The position numbers and the translations under genes were made by a program. From Atlanticothrix silvestris CENA357 (GTDB lineage Bacteria > Cyanobacteriota > Cyanobacteriia > Cyanobacteriales > Nostocaceae), in the NCBI RefSeq assembly GCF_016056295.1, contig NZ_JAECZB010000094.1:52780-116779 (forward strand): DNA of 64,000 bases. The letters run 5' to 3'. Under the pieces are notes generated by a model that did not search any database, was not told the DNA's origin, and was given only the letters and a program-made list of their open reading frames with translations. Positions 53,128 through 63,016 of this stretch are shown here, in pieces (positions within the stretch are counted from its first letter, which is position 1; every line of letters begins with the position of its first letter).

Positions 53128-54360
53128 ATGGCAGACCAAATGCAGTGGGCAAATGCCCTGTCAACCCGTCCTTCTTTGGAAGCAGCTATAGCAGATGTAG
53201 TACAAAGGGCTGTCTCGTCGTTAACAGCACCTGCGGATCTAGGACTGCTATTCATTTCGTCTGCTTTTGCAAGTGAGTATTCCCGGCTTTTACCCTTGTT
53301 GGCTGAACAGCTTTCGGTACCTGTAATCATTGGATGTAGTGGTGGTGGTGTGATTGGTACTACAGCTAAAGGAGAAACTCAAGAACTGGAAGCAGAAGCG
53401 GCCATCAGCCTAACCTTAGCTCACCTACCAGGGGTAAATGTGCAAGTTTTTCATGTTGTTGCCGAAGAATTACCTGATTTAGATAGTTCGCCAGATGCTT
53501 GGATCGATTTAATCGGTGTACCACCCTCACCGATACCCCAGTTCATTTTGCTTTCTAGTGCCTTTTCTTCAGGAATCAATGAACTATTACAAGGGTTAGA
53601 TTTTGCTTATCCTGGCTCGGTGATTGTGGGGGGACAGGCTAGTGCTGGGGGCTTTGGTGGTCGGACTGCTTTATTTTGTAACGATCGCTTGCATCGTGAG
53701 GGAACAGTAGGCTTGGCTTTGACTGGCAATATTGTTTTAGAAACAATTGTGGCTCAAGGATGCCGACCAATCGGTCAACCCATGCAAATCACCAAAGCTG
53801 AACGCAATATCATCTTGGAACTAGATGAGAAAGTACCGCTAATGGTGTTGCGAGATTTGATCTCTAGCCTGAGTGAACAAGAGCGAGTTTTAGCACAGCA
53901 TTCTCTGTTTGTAGGTGTAGCAATGGATGAATTTAAACGTGCTTTACAGCAGGGAGACTTCTTAATTCGTAGCATCCTGGGGGTAGATCCTACAGCAGGG
54001 GCGATCGCTATTGGCGATGTTGTTCGTCCTGGTCAACGCCTGCAATTCCACTTGCGCGATGCCCAAGCTTCCGCCGAAGATTTGGAATTACTTTTAGAAC
54101 AGTATCAAGATCAACAAACCACTGAACCTTCTGCCGCCGCTGCTTTAATGTTTTCTTGTGTAGGACGTGGTGAAGGACTGTACGGCAAACCCAATTTTGA
54201 TTCTGAGCTATTTAGCCGATATGTCCAAGATATCCCCATAGGTGGCTTTTTTTGTGGTGGAGAAATTGGCCCTGTGGGTGGCAGTACGTTTATACATGGC
54301 TACACTTCAGTATTTGGGATTTGCCGCCAAATTAATGCTGAATTAGGAAATAACTCCTAA
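53128..54360 (+). CDS. FIST domain protein
   Basis: A 410-residue protein with FIST N and FIST C domains, which are predicted small-ligand sensory domains. N-terminal features are LLFISSAFASEY, VIIGCSGGGVIG and VIVGGQASAGGFGG; the C-terminal part includes AALMFSCVGRGEGLYG and IGGFFCGGEIGPVGGSTFIHGYTSVFGI. FIST proteins often occur with histidine kinases or methyl-accepting proteins; none is attached here. It converges with the next gene, overlapping its stop by 4 bases. Confidence 0.9.
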   Translation: MADQMQWANALSTRPSLEAAIADVVQRAVSSLTAPADLGLLFISSAFASEYSRLLPLLAEQLSVPVIIGCSGGGVIGTTAKGETQELEAEAAISLTLAHLPGVNVQVFHVVAEELPDLDSSPDAWIDLIGVPPSPIPQFILLSSAFSSGINELLQGLDFAYPGSVIVGGQASAGGFGGRTALFCNDRLHREGTVGLALTGNIVLETIVAQGCRPIGQPMQITKAERNIILELDEKVPLMVLRDLISSLSEQERVLAQHSLFVGVAMDEFKRALQQGDFLIRSILGVDPTAGAIAIGDVVRPGQRLQFHLRDAQASAEDLELLLEQYQDQQTTEPSAAAALMFSCVGRGEGLYGKPNFDSELFSRYVQDIPIGGFFCGGEIGPVGGSTFIHGYTSVFGICRQINAELGNNS

Positions 54361-55466
54361 CTCCTGTTTAACAGCAGAGTGCTATTGTTATCAATCAAAG
54401 TAGGTGTGCCACTATTTGCGATCGCACCATAAGTCTGCATATAACGGCGCACTTTTTGGGGAAATTCGGGGTAGTCAACTAAAGCATCTCCATCAGCAAT
54501 AGTTGCCCAAAAGTCGCGCAAACTAGGAGCTAATTCTTCTGCCTGGGACAATGGTAGATTTAAAGGGTGCTGAGTTAATAGCTTGACTAAAAAAGGGAAA
54601 GAGCGATCGCCCATCCACTGACGCGATAACTGTTGCAAATTAGGAAAATTAGGTACTGATTCCACGCGATGAGATAAAATTTGCAACCATTCTCTACCGT
54701 GGTTATCTTGATGAAACTCTAAAACACGGTAAGGATGAGGATAGCTGACTAAAGAACCAGTGGTAATATCATATACTCCTTGTGAACAAGCCACATCCTG
54801 AACGTGCAAATGTCCTGTAAAAACTAGTCTGACTCCATAATGCTGTAGCAATTGCAAAAGTTCAGGCGCATTTTCCAACATATAGCGATTTCCTATAGGA
54901 TGGCGCGATTGCTGAGGTATATGCTCAACAACATTGTGATGCACCATTACTAGTACTAATTCATCAGTAGCCTCTGCTAGCACCTCTTCTAACCAATTTA
55001 GCTGTTTGACATCTAAGCGCCCTACTTGCTCGCCCTGCTCATTAAAAAAGTTAGAATTCAAACCAATTAGTCTGACTCCCGGCAGTAACTGATGAGTATA
55101 GTAAATTTGCTGTGGATCGTCATAGCCAAACTTACTGTAATAGTAGGGAAAATCTGCAAAAGCAATTGATTGCTGATTTGCTATCAAAACAGGAACATCA
55201 TGATTTCCAGGAACAACATAGACTGGGAAAGGTAGCTGTGCTAATCGTTTTTGTAACCAAGTATGATTATCTGGTTCACCGTGCTGAGTTAAGTCTCCTG
55301 GAATTAAGAGAAAATCTAAATCGAGTTGTGTTAAATGCTCTATTACACTTTCAAAAGCAGAAATACTAACTTCTACCAAATGAAAACGACTGGGATGATC
55401 CCAGATTGTGTGGGGAAGGGTGAGGTGTAAATCGCTGACTACAGCAAAACGGAAATTTAGTGACAT
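54357..55466 (-). CDS. Metallophosphoesterase (calcineurin-like)
   Basis: A 369-residue di-metal phosphoesterase. Motifs in order are VSDLHL (metal), LLIPGDLTQHG, VPGNHD, MVHHNV and FTGHLHVQD. This is a cAMP phosphodiesterase-like (CpdA/Icc-type) layout, but the C-terminal part from about 270 is specific and gives no clear substrate. No signal peptide is visible, so it is cytosolic. It starts upstream of a 409-base AT-rich gap before trmB. Confidence 0.85.
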   Translation of the reverse strand: MSLNFRFAVVSDLHLTLPHTIWDHPSRFHLVEVSISAFESVIEHLTQLDLDFLLIPGDLTQHGEPDNHTWLQKRLAQLPFPVYVVPGNHDVPVLIANQQSIAFADFPYYYSKFGYDDPQQIYYTHQLLPGVRLIGLNSNFFNEQGEQVGRLDVKQLNWLEEVLAEATDELVLVMVHHNVVEHIPQQSRHPIGNRYMLENAPELLQLLQHYGVRLVFTGHLHVQDVACSQGVYDITTGSLVSYPHPYRVLEFHQDNHGREWLQILSHRVESVPNFPNLQQLSRQWMGDRSFPFLVKLLTQHPLNLPLSQAEELAPSLRDFWATIADGDALVDYPEFPQKVRRYMQTYGAIANSGTPTLIDNNSTLLLNRS

Positions 55467-55875
55467 TGATTTTCAAGATAAATCTAAAAACAGATTTTAA
55501 AAAAGCTCTTTTCCACAAAGTATAACCCTTACTTTGTCAAGCTGCCTCGGAATGTTTATACTTAATATTTATATACATTTAAGATAAATATATCTAGCAC
55601 AATGATAATTAACTTCAATACTGATTCTAAATATGAAGTAGAATCTCTATATTTCAATACTCTAAAAAAGATGATTAAGCAAATTTATTGGTAATTTTCT
55701 TATCAGAAGTTACTCACTATTAGTTAATAATTAATTATTGAATGTAGTTATTATACGCAAGCCTACTTTAAATTATATATTAAATTATTATATAATTCGT
55801 TCTTCTATCGATATATCATTTGCTGATTATCTTAAAATTACCATTAATTTTTGTCACTTATAAGGAGTATCACCT
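55467..55875. other. AT-rich intergenic region
   Basis: A 409-base gap, very AT-rich, between a minus-strand phosphoesterase and plus-strand trmB. The only clear element is the AAGGAG ribosome site at 55862-55867 for trmB. No RNA gene or tandem repeat recognised. Confidence 0.4.
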
Positions 55876-56523
55876 TTGGCACCTGTCCGAGTCCGTCAAC
55901 ATGTTAATCCACTTGCCCAAAAGTATCAAACACCAGCGAGTCCTCTGGAGTGGGGAAAAATTTATGCGAAGCCAAACCAACCCCTACATCTAGATATTGG
56001 CTGCGCTAAGGGACAGTTTTTGTTGAATATGGCTAAGATAGAAACCAATTGGAATTTTCTTGGTTTAGAAATCCGAGAACCACTTGTAATTGAAGCAAAT
56101 AAGTTACGTGGTGAGTCAAGTTTAACAAACCTCCACTATTTATTTTGCAATGTCAATAACTCATTGCTATCACTTCTATCTTCACTTCCTAAAGGAACTT
56201 TACAGCGTGTCACCATTCAATTTCCAGATCCTTGGTTTAAAAACCGCCATGCTAAACGCCGTGTAGTGCAACCAGAATTAGTAGAAGAATTAGCCAATTA
56301 TCTGGCAGTTGGAGGTATTGTACTTTTGCAGTCAGATATGGAGTTTATCGCAGTAGAAATGCGCGATCGCTTTGCTGATAATCCAGCTTTTCAAAAAATT
56401 GGTACACAAGAATGGCTAGATAAAAATCCTTTACCAGTTCCTACAGAACGTGAGATAAATACTCAAAAAAAGGGTGAATTAGTTTATCGCGCTTTGTTTG
56501 AAAGAGTAAAGAGTGCTGACTAA
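55876..56523 (+). CDS. trmB: tRNA (guanine-N7-)-methyltransferase
   Basis: A 215-residue SAM enzyme that methylates G46 of tRNAs. The SAM motif is LDIGCAKGQFLLNMA, the catalytic part IQFPDPWFKNRHAKRRVVQ, and the end FAD-type EREINTQKKGELVYRALFER. The start is TTG 55876, supported by AAGGAG eight bases upstream. No ATG matches the family start. It is likely a single-gene transcript. Confidence 0.93.
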   Translation: MAPVRVRQHVNPLAQKYQTPASPLEWGKIYAKPNQPLHLDIGCAKGQFLLNMAKIETNWNFLGLEIREPLVIEANKLRGESSLTNLHYLFCNVNNSLLSLLSSLPKGTLQRVTIQFPDPWFKNRHAKRRVVQPELVEELANYLAVGGIVLLQSDMEFIAVEMRDRFADNPAFQKIGTQEWLDKNPLPVPTEREINTQKKGELVYRALFERVKSAD

Positions 56524-56632
56524 AAATATTAGTAATTTAAAAGGTAACAGGCAACAAGGAAATCCCCATAATTAAAATCAGGGGATTTGTACAAGGACGT
56601 AGTGCAATTCCGTTTAGTTAAGCTAAAAAGCC

Positions 56633-56684
56633 TCATGTAGAGATGCAATTTATCGCTCATGTAGAGACGCGATAAATCGCGTCT
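56633..56684. repeat. Dispersed GTAGAGACGCGAT palindrome repeat
   Basis: A perfect palindrome AGACGCGAT-AA-ATCGCGTCT lies at 56665-56684, preceded by a degenerate copy beginning CATGTAGAGATGC at 56633. The same wording is common in non-coding DNA of Nostoc relatives. On the minus strand it follows the PstS-like gene and may act as its transcript end. Confidence 0.65.
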
Positions 56685-56722
56685 AATAGAACAAGGAATG
56701 GGGAACTCTTAATAGTTCCCGT

Positions 56723-57844
56723 TCATTTCTGTTGACTTGAAGCTAGCGACTTCTCACTTCTTTCTGGGACAAACCCAACTTGCTTAATTACCCTTTGACC
56801 CTGGTAAGTCTCTAAAAGTCTGGCATAAGCTTCTCCAGCTTGCTGCTCCTGTCCTTGATTTTGCTTAATAATCACAAACAGTCTTGTAGTAATGGGATAA
56901 CTACCATTCTTGATCACTTCTGTGTTGAGCTGATTGCGATTTTGCGGACACTGATTTGATGGTACGAAAGGCTCTTGATACGGGGGAATTAGCTGTGTGG
57001 AAGTAATACCCAATGGTATAGGCTTGACCATACATTGATGCACTACTCCACGAGCAGAAGCGTAATACAGACCGCCAGGAGTTTGGTTCACGCGGCGCAG
57101 AGCCTCAGTTGTCGAGTAGACATATTGCACCTTAGAGCCAAGGGCTTGCTTCTCTAAAACCTCTTTGCCAGAAATTAATAGCGCGTCTGCATTTTCTGGA
57201 TGCTGAGAAAAGGCGGTAATAGCGAGGTCTGGGCCGCCCACCTGTTTCCAGTTAGTTATTTGCCCTAAATAAATCTGCTGTAACTGTTCAACAGTTAAAC
57301 CAGGAACTTTTAGTGCTGGGTTGACTACTACTGCTATGGCATCAATGCCAACTTGACGTTGCTCCAGGGTAAAACCTCGCTGCCGAGCTATATCTTTTTC
57401 TGCGGCTGTTAGGGGACGGGAAGACTGAGCAAAGTCTAATTTGCCGTCGAGCAACATGCGAATACCTGAGCCGTTACCAGGGCTACTATTAACGGGATTT
57501 ACGTAGCGCAACTGAAACTCTGGACGAGTCAGCTGAATTTGAGAATCTACGAGTTGTCTAATGGGTGCCCAGGCTGTACTTCCACCATAATTGAATGAGC
57601 CACTAGGCACATCTGTTACAGTTTGAAAGGTTGAGATTGCAAGATCAGAAGAGGTGTTTGTAGAAGTGTTTGTTGCACTTTGACCAGAGGAAGTGTCTTG
57701 AGCTACTTGGAAGCGAGGTTTCAGCCATAACCACCACAGCCCGCCTACGACTGCCAATGTAAGTACTTTACCAATAATTAGCCCTCTAATCAGTTGTTTA
57801 GCATCATGACTTAGTGGTATGCTTCTTCTGGTATCATTAGTCAT
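56723..57844 (-). CDS. Phosphate-type ABC substrate-binding protein (PstS/SphX-like), membrane-anchored
   Basis: A 373-residue PBP-like protein. Residues about 22-45 form a membrane anchor (LIIGKVLTLAVVGGLWWLWL), then a Ser/Thr-rich linker, and a binding domain with SFNYGGSTAWAPIRQLV, GSGIRMLLDGKLDFAQSSRPLT, QQIYLGQITNWKQVGG and PGGLYYASARGVV. This is the PstS-like fold, including the phosphate-loop region. No permease or ATPase is near, so it may sense or capture phosphate or another anion. Confidence 0.82.
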   Translation of the reverse strand: MTNDTRRSIPLSHDAKQLIRGLIIGKVLTLAVVGGLWWLWLKPRFQVAQDTSSGQSATNTSTNTSSDLAISTFQTVTDVPSGSFNYGGSTAWAPIRQLVDSQIQLTRPEFQLRYVNPVNSSPGNGSGIRMLLDGKLDFAQSSRPLTAAEKDIARQRGFTLEQRQVGIDAIAVVVNPALKVPGLTVEQLQQIYLGQITNWKQVGGPDLAITAFSQHPENADALLISGKEVLEKQALGSKVQYVYSTTEALRRVNQTPGGLYYASARGVVHQCMVKPIPLGITSTQLIPPYQEPFVPSNQCPQNRNQLNTEVIKNGSYPITTRLFVIIKQNQGQEQQAGEAYARLLETYQGQRVIKQVGFVPERSEKSLASSQQK

Positions 57845-58108
57845 TGTTATTTCTTCCAGTGATTTATTTTGTCTTGAATTAAGATAAAAAAATTACTTAG
57901 CGTAAATTCCTGATTTACTGATTATTTCTCCTCATGTCCAAACTTTTCAAAGTGCTAAAATAAAGACTTTATGAAGTTTCTATGAAGTTCAAATTCAGGC
58001 CTCTGGGAATTTACGGTTAGTTTCCTTAGTAAGAAATATATATTAATTCTTATAAATAAATATTTTTTAAGTAAAATTACTTAACACAGTCGTCAGGGAC
58101 GGTGTAAC

Positions 58109-59443
58109 ATGTTAAGCAGCAAGTTACTAGGGGAGCGTTATCAGGTTGTTCAAGTCTTGGGTCAAGGCGCATTTTGTCAAACCTACATGGTTCAAGACAC
58201 TGATCTTCCCTCTCATCCGACTCGTGTAGTAAAACATTTCTTACCTAGCAGTAGATATTGTATACCAGTAGAAATACGTAGGCGATTATTCACGCGAGAA
58301 GTAGAAGCGCTCAAAAAATTGACCAATTATGACTTGGTTCCCCATGTTTTAGCTTCCTTTGAAGACAATCTTGAGTTTTATTTAGTGCAAGAGTTTATTG
58401 AAGGGCATCCCCTCAGTGTTGAACTCTCGCCTGGCTACTGCTGGTCTGAACGTAAAGTTTTTCAACTACTGCAAGAAATTTTGGGCATCTTGAATTTTGT
58501 TCACGCTCAAGGGCTGATCCATAGAGATGTCAAACCAAATAATATTATTAGACGAAAACAGGATAATCGGTTAATACTTATTGACTTTGGTGCTGTCAAG
58601 CCAATTTGGGATGAATTGGTCAGAGGTCAAGGAGAGACTTCAATTTTTCTACCTATAGAGCAACATACTACGATCGCTATTGGTACACCAGGCTATATGC
58701 CTAATGAGCAACAACGAGGCAAACCACGCCCTAATAGTGATATTTATGCTCTAGGCATGATTGGCATTCAAGCTCTAACAGGAGTACATCCGACACAACT
58801 ACCAGAAGATGCTAATACAGGTGAGATTATCTGGCAAGACCGCGCACAAGTAAGTGCTGAGCTAGCTGCGGTACTCAACAAAATGGTGCGATACCATTTT
58901 CAAGACCGATATCACTCAGCAAAAGAAGCTTCAGAAGCGTTATTGCCACTTACTAATCTTTACCCACCAGTACAGGAGTTAGACCCTAATGACCCTACCA
59001 TCTTATGGTCTCAGCTCCTTTCACCTGGGCAAGACACTAACGAAATTTTAGGAAGTAAGACATCAGCACCACTGCTAGACAATCAAAACAGTGATATTAC
59101 CCTACCAGAGGAATCGTTACCACCCAACAATCTCTACCCACCAAAACAAGAATTATCTTCTAATTCTCCAGCAGTAAGTGTGATGACAGTCCCTCAAACT
59201 CCTTTATTGAAACACGATACTAATAAAGTTTTTAAAGAAAAAGCATCATCACTTGCAGTTCAACAAACTAACAATACTACTATTACTATTTTTCCGCGCA
59301 AATCTGCTTTACTAATTGGTTTAATGGTAGGCGCTGTATCTGGACTATTTCTAATGGTTTTGAGTTATTGGTCTATGCAGGTAATTTCTCCTACTCCTAA
59401 AGTAGAAAGTTGGCAAATTCAACTATTCAAAAAATCCCGTTAA
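58109..59443 (+). CDS. Serine/threonine protein kinase with C-terminal membrane helix
   Basis: A 444-residue eukaryotic-type kinase of the cyanobacterial Pkn kind. The kinase domain (about 12-285) has the glycine loop VLGQGAFCQTY, catalytic Lys42 in RVVKHF, HRDVKPNN with Asp140, DFG in LIDFGAVKP and APE-like GYMPNEQ. A Pro/Ser-rich linker with a repeated NLYPP segment follows. One membrane helix (about 395-420) and a short tail end it. The motifs are complete, so it should be active. The substrate is unknown. Confidence 0.92.
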   Translation: MLSSKLLGERYQVVQVLGQGAFCQTYMVQDTDLPSHPTRVVKHFLPSSRYCIPVEIRRRLFTREVEALKKLTNYDLVPHVLASFEDNLEFYLVQEFIEGHPLSVELSPGYCWSERKVFQLLQEILGILNFVHAQGLIHRDVKPNNIIRRKQDNRLILIDFGAVKPIWDELVRGQGETSIFLPIEQHTTIAIGTPGYMPNEQQRGKPRPNSDIYALGMIGIQALTGVHPTQLPEDANTGEIIWQDRAQVSAELAAVLNKMVRYHFQDRYHSAKEASEALLPLTNLYPPVQELDPNDPTILWSQLLSPGQDTNEILGSKTSAPLLDNQNSDITLPEESLPPNNLYPPKQELSSNSPAVSVMTVPQTPLLKHDTNKVFKEKASSLAVQQTNNTTITIFPRKSALLIGLMVGAVSGLFLMVLSYWSMQVISPTPKVESWQIQLFKKSR

Positions 59444-59505
59444 GCTATTCTCAAATAAATGATAGTGTACTCGCACAAACGGTTAGTATAGCCCTGAAAA
59501 GGAAA

Positions 59506-59766
59506 TTACTCCAATAACTGCAACAAGGACTCCAATATTTTGTAACCCCATTTGAGTGTCATCAATCCGCAGATGATTGTCAGTCCTAAACAGAAGATAA
59601 CGCCTTTATTTAACGGTATCGAATCAAAAAAATAAGTATAACTGCCCCATTGTATTACAGCAATTATCAGTCCAATTACTGCCCCAGCACTAAAGCGTTT
59701 AATCAATGTGCTAGCACTTTCTAATTTTGATTTAGGTTGGTTTAGTTTAGATTCTGATGGTTCCAT
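59506..59766 (-). CDS. Small two-helix membrane protein, unknown function
   Basis: An 86-residue protein from MEPSESKLNQPKSKLE. It has a charged N-terminus followed by two membrane helices (FSAGAVIGLIIAVIQWGSY and GVIFCLGLTIICGLMTL). An extended start at 59793 is possible but less likely. I do not recognise a family. It lies convergently after the kinase gene. Confidence 0.65.
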   Translation of the reverse strand: MEPSESKLNQPKSKLESASTLIKRFSAGAVIGLIIAVIQWGSYTYFFDSIPLNKGVIFCLGLTIICGLMTLKWGYKILESLLQLLE

Positions 59767-59920
59767 AAAAAGTTTGATTTTTTTACAAAACAATGCTGAG
59801 CAATATTTATTAGTTGTACAGGGAAGTATTATGTATCACAATTAATATAATTACCGTAATAATGATAATAAATTTGCCGCTTTTTTCACTAGCGGCAAAT
59901 TTATTGCCACATACATTTTG

Positions 59921-60820
59921 CTAGTTTTTAGATGGGTGATTGTGGTGAAATCTAATTCCTAAAAAAATGTCATAAACAAATTCAAAAAAGTCCTTTCTTT
60001 GCAATAATCCTGAAGTTTGATAACATCCTTTTTCATCTAAAAGTGGCTTCATGACATAATATGCAGGCTGGTAGTTATACCAGGGGATAGAAGGCCACAA
60101 ATGATGAATTAAGTGGTAGTTTTGCCCCATAATCAGGATATTTAGGATTGGGTTAGGGTAAACGCGAGCATTTTTCCAGCGATCGCGCTCTACAAAGGGA
60201 CGATGTGGTAGATAATCAAAGAATAATCCCAGTGCTATGCCCACCAAAAATGCTGGGATAAACCAAAAGTTGAGCAAATATCCTAAAAAATGATATTGAA
60301 CCGAGATATAAACAATTACACCGACAATTAAGCGGCTAAGGAACCATTCCAATAGCTCATATTTACGCCATAGTTGCCGCTGAAAGAAAAACACTTCGTG
60401 GTACAAAAACCGGACTGCAATCAACCATAATGGCCCGCCTGTAGAGACGTAATGATCTGGGTCATCTTCAGGATGGTTAACATGGGCATGATGCTGTAAA
60501 TGCACCCGCGTAAAAACTGGAAAGGCAAAGGCTAATATAAGAGCGCTACCGTGACCTAACATCGCATTAATCACCCGGTTGCGATGGGCAGATTGATGAC
60601 ATGCATCGTGAATTACCGTCCCAGCGCAATGCAAAGCTAGAGTGTTAATACTAAAGCATAGCCAATGTGGCCATAGCCATAGCCAGTAACCAAAGTTAGA
60701 TAGCACCAGCATTGACACCGCTGCTAAAAACAGCAGCAATGTTGGATTTAAATCACCAGGAGGCGCTAAGAATTCCTTGGGTGGGACTTTGAGTGACTTC
60801 TGTGCCTCCAACGTGAGCAT
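59921..60820 (-). CDS. crtR: Beta-carotene hydroxylase
   Basis: A 299-residue di-iron membrane hydroxylase of the fatty-acid desaturase type, making zeaxanthin from beta-carotene and also acting on the rings of myxoxanthophyll. It has the three His boxes HDACH, HLQHHAH (with HPEDDPDH after it) and HLIHHLWPSIPWYNY, and the CrtR marks KVPPKEFLAPPGDLNPTLL and YLPHRPFVER. At least four membrane helices separate them. It is divergent from pyk by 429 bases. Confidence 0.92.
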   Translation of the reverse strand: MLTLEAQKSLKVPPKEFLAPPGDLNPTLLLFLAAVSMLVLSNFGYWLWLWPHWLCFSINTLALHCAGTVIHDACHQSAHRNRVINAMLGHGSALILAFAFPVFTRVHLQHHAHVNHPEDDPDHYVSTGGPLWLIAVRFLYHEVFFFQRQLWRKYELLEWFLSRLIVGVIVYISVQYHFLGYLLNFWFIPAFLVGIALGLFFDYLPHRPFVERDRWKNARVYPNPILNILIMGQNYHLIHHLWPSIPWYNYQPAYYVMKPLLDEKGCYQTSGLLQRKDFFEFVYDIFLGIRFHHNHPSKN

Positions 60821-61249
60821 TCGTAACTCCTTTGATCAAATATTACAAATATACAACGAATATGAGAGAATAATAAATTTTAATTAACTTTTGTATAGCA
60901 ATATTTATCTATATCTTTACTTATAAGCTGACGAATAACGCTATGATTCCAGACGAAACCCAAGTTTTTGTTGCTTATTAGGATGTGTCAATCAAGTACT
61001 AAAGAGCTGATGTGACTGAATCTCTCTTAGGGAGGATGGAGCCAAGATTGGTGTACGATAACTACTCTATCCCACAGATTCTAAGGAAAATAAGGAGGAA
61101 AAATAAATAATTCCCAATCCAAAATACTTCTAAAAACCCCATTCCTTTATTAATTACTTTGTAACTGCTTAAGCATTGACATAGCATTGACTGAATACTA
61201 AATCTTTAATTTAGTAGACTTCCCAGATAGCTCCCTCGAATCAGCCCTT
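60821..61249. other. crtR-pyk divergent region
   Basis: A 429-base gap. A plausible pyk promoter on the plus strand is TTGACA at 61176-61181, then a 17-base spacer and TAAATC at 61199-61204, which is a weak -10. A second TTGACT lies within the spacer. Other bases are AT-rich; no repeat or RNA was recognised. Confidence 0.4.
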
Positions 61250-63016
61250 ATGCAATTAAGAGATTCTCTACGCCGGACAAAAATTGTCGCTACGATTGGT
61301 CCCGCCACCAGCAGCCCCGAAATGCTCAAAGCGATCATTGAGGCAGGTGCAACGACACTGCGGCTAAACTTTTCCCACGGTACTCATGCCGACCATCAGC
61401 GTAATATTCGCTTAATTCGGCAAACTGCCTTTGAACTAAATCAGCCAGTGGCAATTCTCCAAGACTTGCAAGGGCCAAAAATTCGTTTGGGACGGTTTGA
61501 AAATGGTTCTATAGTTGTAGCAAAAGGTGATCACTTCACCTTAACAAATCGCCCAGTTATCGGCTCACAAGATATTAGCTGCGTCACCTACGATTATTTG
61601 GCAGAAGAAGTTCCCGTAGGTGCAAAAATTCTCCTCGATGATGGACGAGTAGAAATGCTCGTAGAGGAGATTAACCGAGACAAAGGTGATTTGCATTGTC
61701 GCATCACTGTGCCTGGCAAGTTGTCTAACAATAAAGGCGTGAACTTCCCAGGGGTTTACCTATCGGTTAAAGCCATGACCGACAAAGATCGTGAAGATCT
61801 CATGTTTGGTTTAGACCAAGGCGTAGATTGGGTAGCACTTTCCTTTGTCCGCAATCCTCAAGATATTATCGAAATTAAAGAGCTAATTTTCAGTACAGGC
61901 AAACAAGTGCCAGTTGTTGCCAAAATTGAAAAGCATGAAGCCATTGAACAAATGGAGGCAATTTTAGCTTTATGTGATGGCGTGATGGTTGCCAGAGGCG
62001 ACTTAGGGGTAGAACTACCAGCGGAAGATGTTCCTGTACTCCAAAAGCAATTGATTATAACAGCAAATCGCTTAGGGATTCCCATCATTACAGCTACCCA
62101 GATGTTAGATAGCATGGTGAGCAATCCCCGTCCCACCCGCGCCGAAGTGTCGGATGTGGCTAACGCGATTTTAGACGGCACGGATGCGGTAATGCTCTCC
62201 AATGAAACTGCCGTCGGTGATTACCCAGTAGAAGCTGTAGCGACAATGGCGCGGATTGCCGAGCGCATTGAACAGGAAGAGGCACGCTCAACAGTACGTC
62301 AACTAAGAGATGCTAGGCGTTCTATTCCCAATGCTATTAGCCAAGCTGTAAGTCAAATTGCCGAACAACTGGGAGCAGCAGCAATTATGACCCTAACCCA
62401 AACCGGGGCAACAGCTCGCAATGTTTCTAAGTTTCGTCCTAAAACACCGATTTTGGCAATCACACCCCATGTAAATGTGGCACGACAGCTACAGATGGTA
62501 TGGGGAGTCAAGCCGTTATTGGTATTAGGATTGCCTTCTACTGGTCAAACATTTCAAGCCGCAATTAATGTCGCTCAAGAAAATCAGTTACTGTCTGAGG
62601 GAGATTTGGTAGTGATGACTGCTGGCACACTCCAAGGGATTTCTGGCTCCACAGATTTGATTAAGGTTGAAGTGGTGACTGCGGTGCTAGGTCAGGGAAT
62701 TGGACTGGGACAAGGCTTAGTAAGTGGTCGCGCTAGAGTGGCTCACACTGGAATGGAAGTGAGTAACTTTAATCCTGGAGATATTTTGGTTGCACCCCGC
62801 ACTAGCGCTGATTTTGTAGAGGCGATTCGCAAAGCTGCCGGAATTATTACAGAAGATGAAAGTCTGACAAGTCATGCAGCAGTAATTGGCTTGCGTCTTG
62901 GTGTACCAGTCATTGTAGGTGTGAAAACAGCAACTGAAGTAATTCGGGATGGAGCGATTTTAACGCTGGATCTGCAACGGGGTTTAGTTTACTCTGGGGC
63001 GGTGGGAACACCATAA
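61250..63016 (+). CDS. pyk: Pyruvate kinase with C-terminal PEP-utilising-type domain
   Basis: A 588-residue enzyme making pyruvate and ATP from PEP and ADP. The barrel shows TKIVATIGPATSS, LRLNFSHG, ILQDLQGPKIRLG, the catalytic Lys in VAKIEKHEA, VMVARGDLGVELP and ATQMLDSM. After the usual allosteric C-domain (to about 470), an extra domain of about 100 residues carries TSHAAVIGLRLGVPVIVG, as in the phosphohistidine domain of PEP synthase. This extension occurs in one class of bacterial pyruvate kinases. The opposite enzyme, ppsA, is in this window. Confidence 0.94.
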   Translation: MQLRDSLRRTKIVATIGPATSSPEMLKAIIEAGATTLRLNFSHGTHADHQRNIRLIRQTAFELNQPVAILQDLQGPKIRLGRFENGSIVVAKGDHFTLTNRPVIGSQDISCVTYDYLAEEVPVGAKILLDDGRVEMLVEEINRDKGDLHCRITVPGKLSNNKGVNFPGVYLSVKAMTDKDREDLMFGLDQGVDWVALSFVRNPQDIIEIKELIFSTGKQVPVVAKIEKHEAIEQMEAILALCDGVMVARGDLGVELPAEDVPVLQKQLIITANRLGIPIITATQMLDSMVSNPRPTRAEVSDVANAILDGTDAVMLSNETAVGDYPVEAVATMARIAERIEQEEARSTVRQLRDARRSIPNAISQAVSQIAEQLGAAAIMTLTQTGATARNVSKFRPKTPILAITPHVNVARQLQMVWGVKPLLVLGLPSTGQTFQAAINVAQENQLLSEGDLVVMTAGTLQGISGSTDLIKVEVVTAVLGQGIGLGQGLVSGRARVAHTGMEVSNFNPGDILVAPRTSADFVEAIRKAAGIITEDESLTSHAAVIGLRLGVPVIVGVKTATEVIRDGAILTLDLQRGLVYSGAVGTP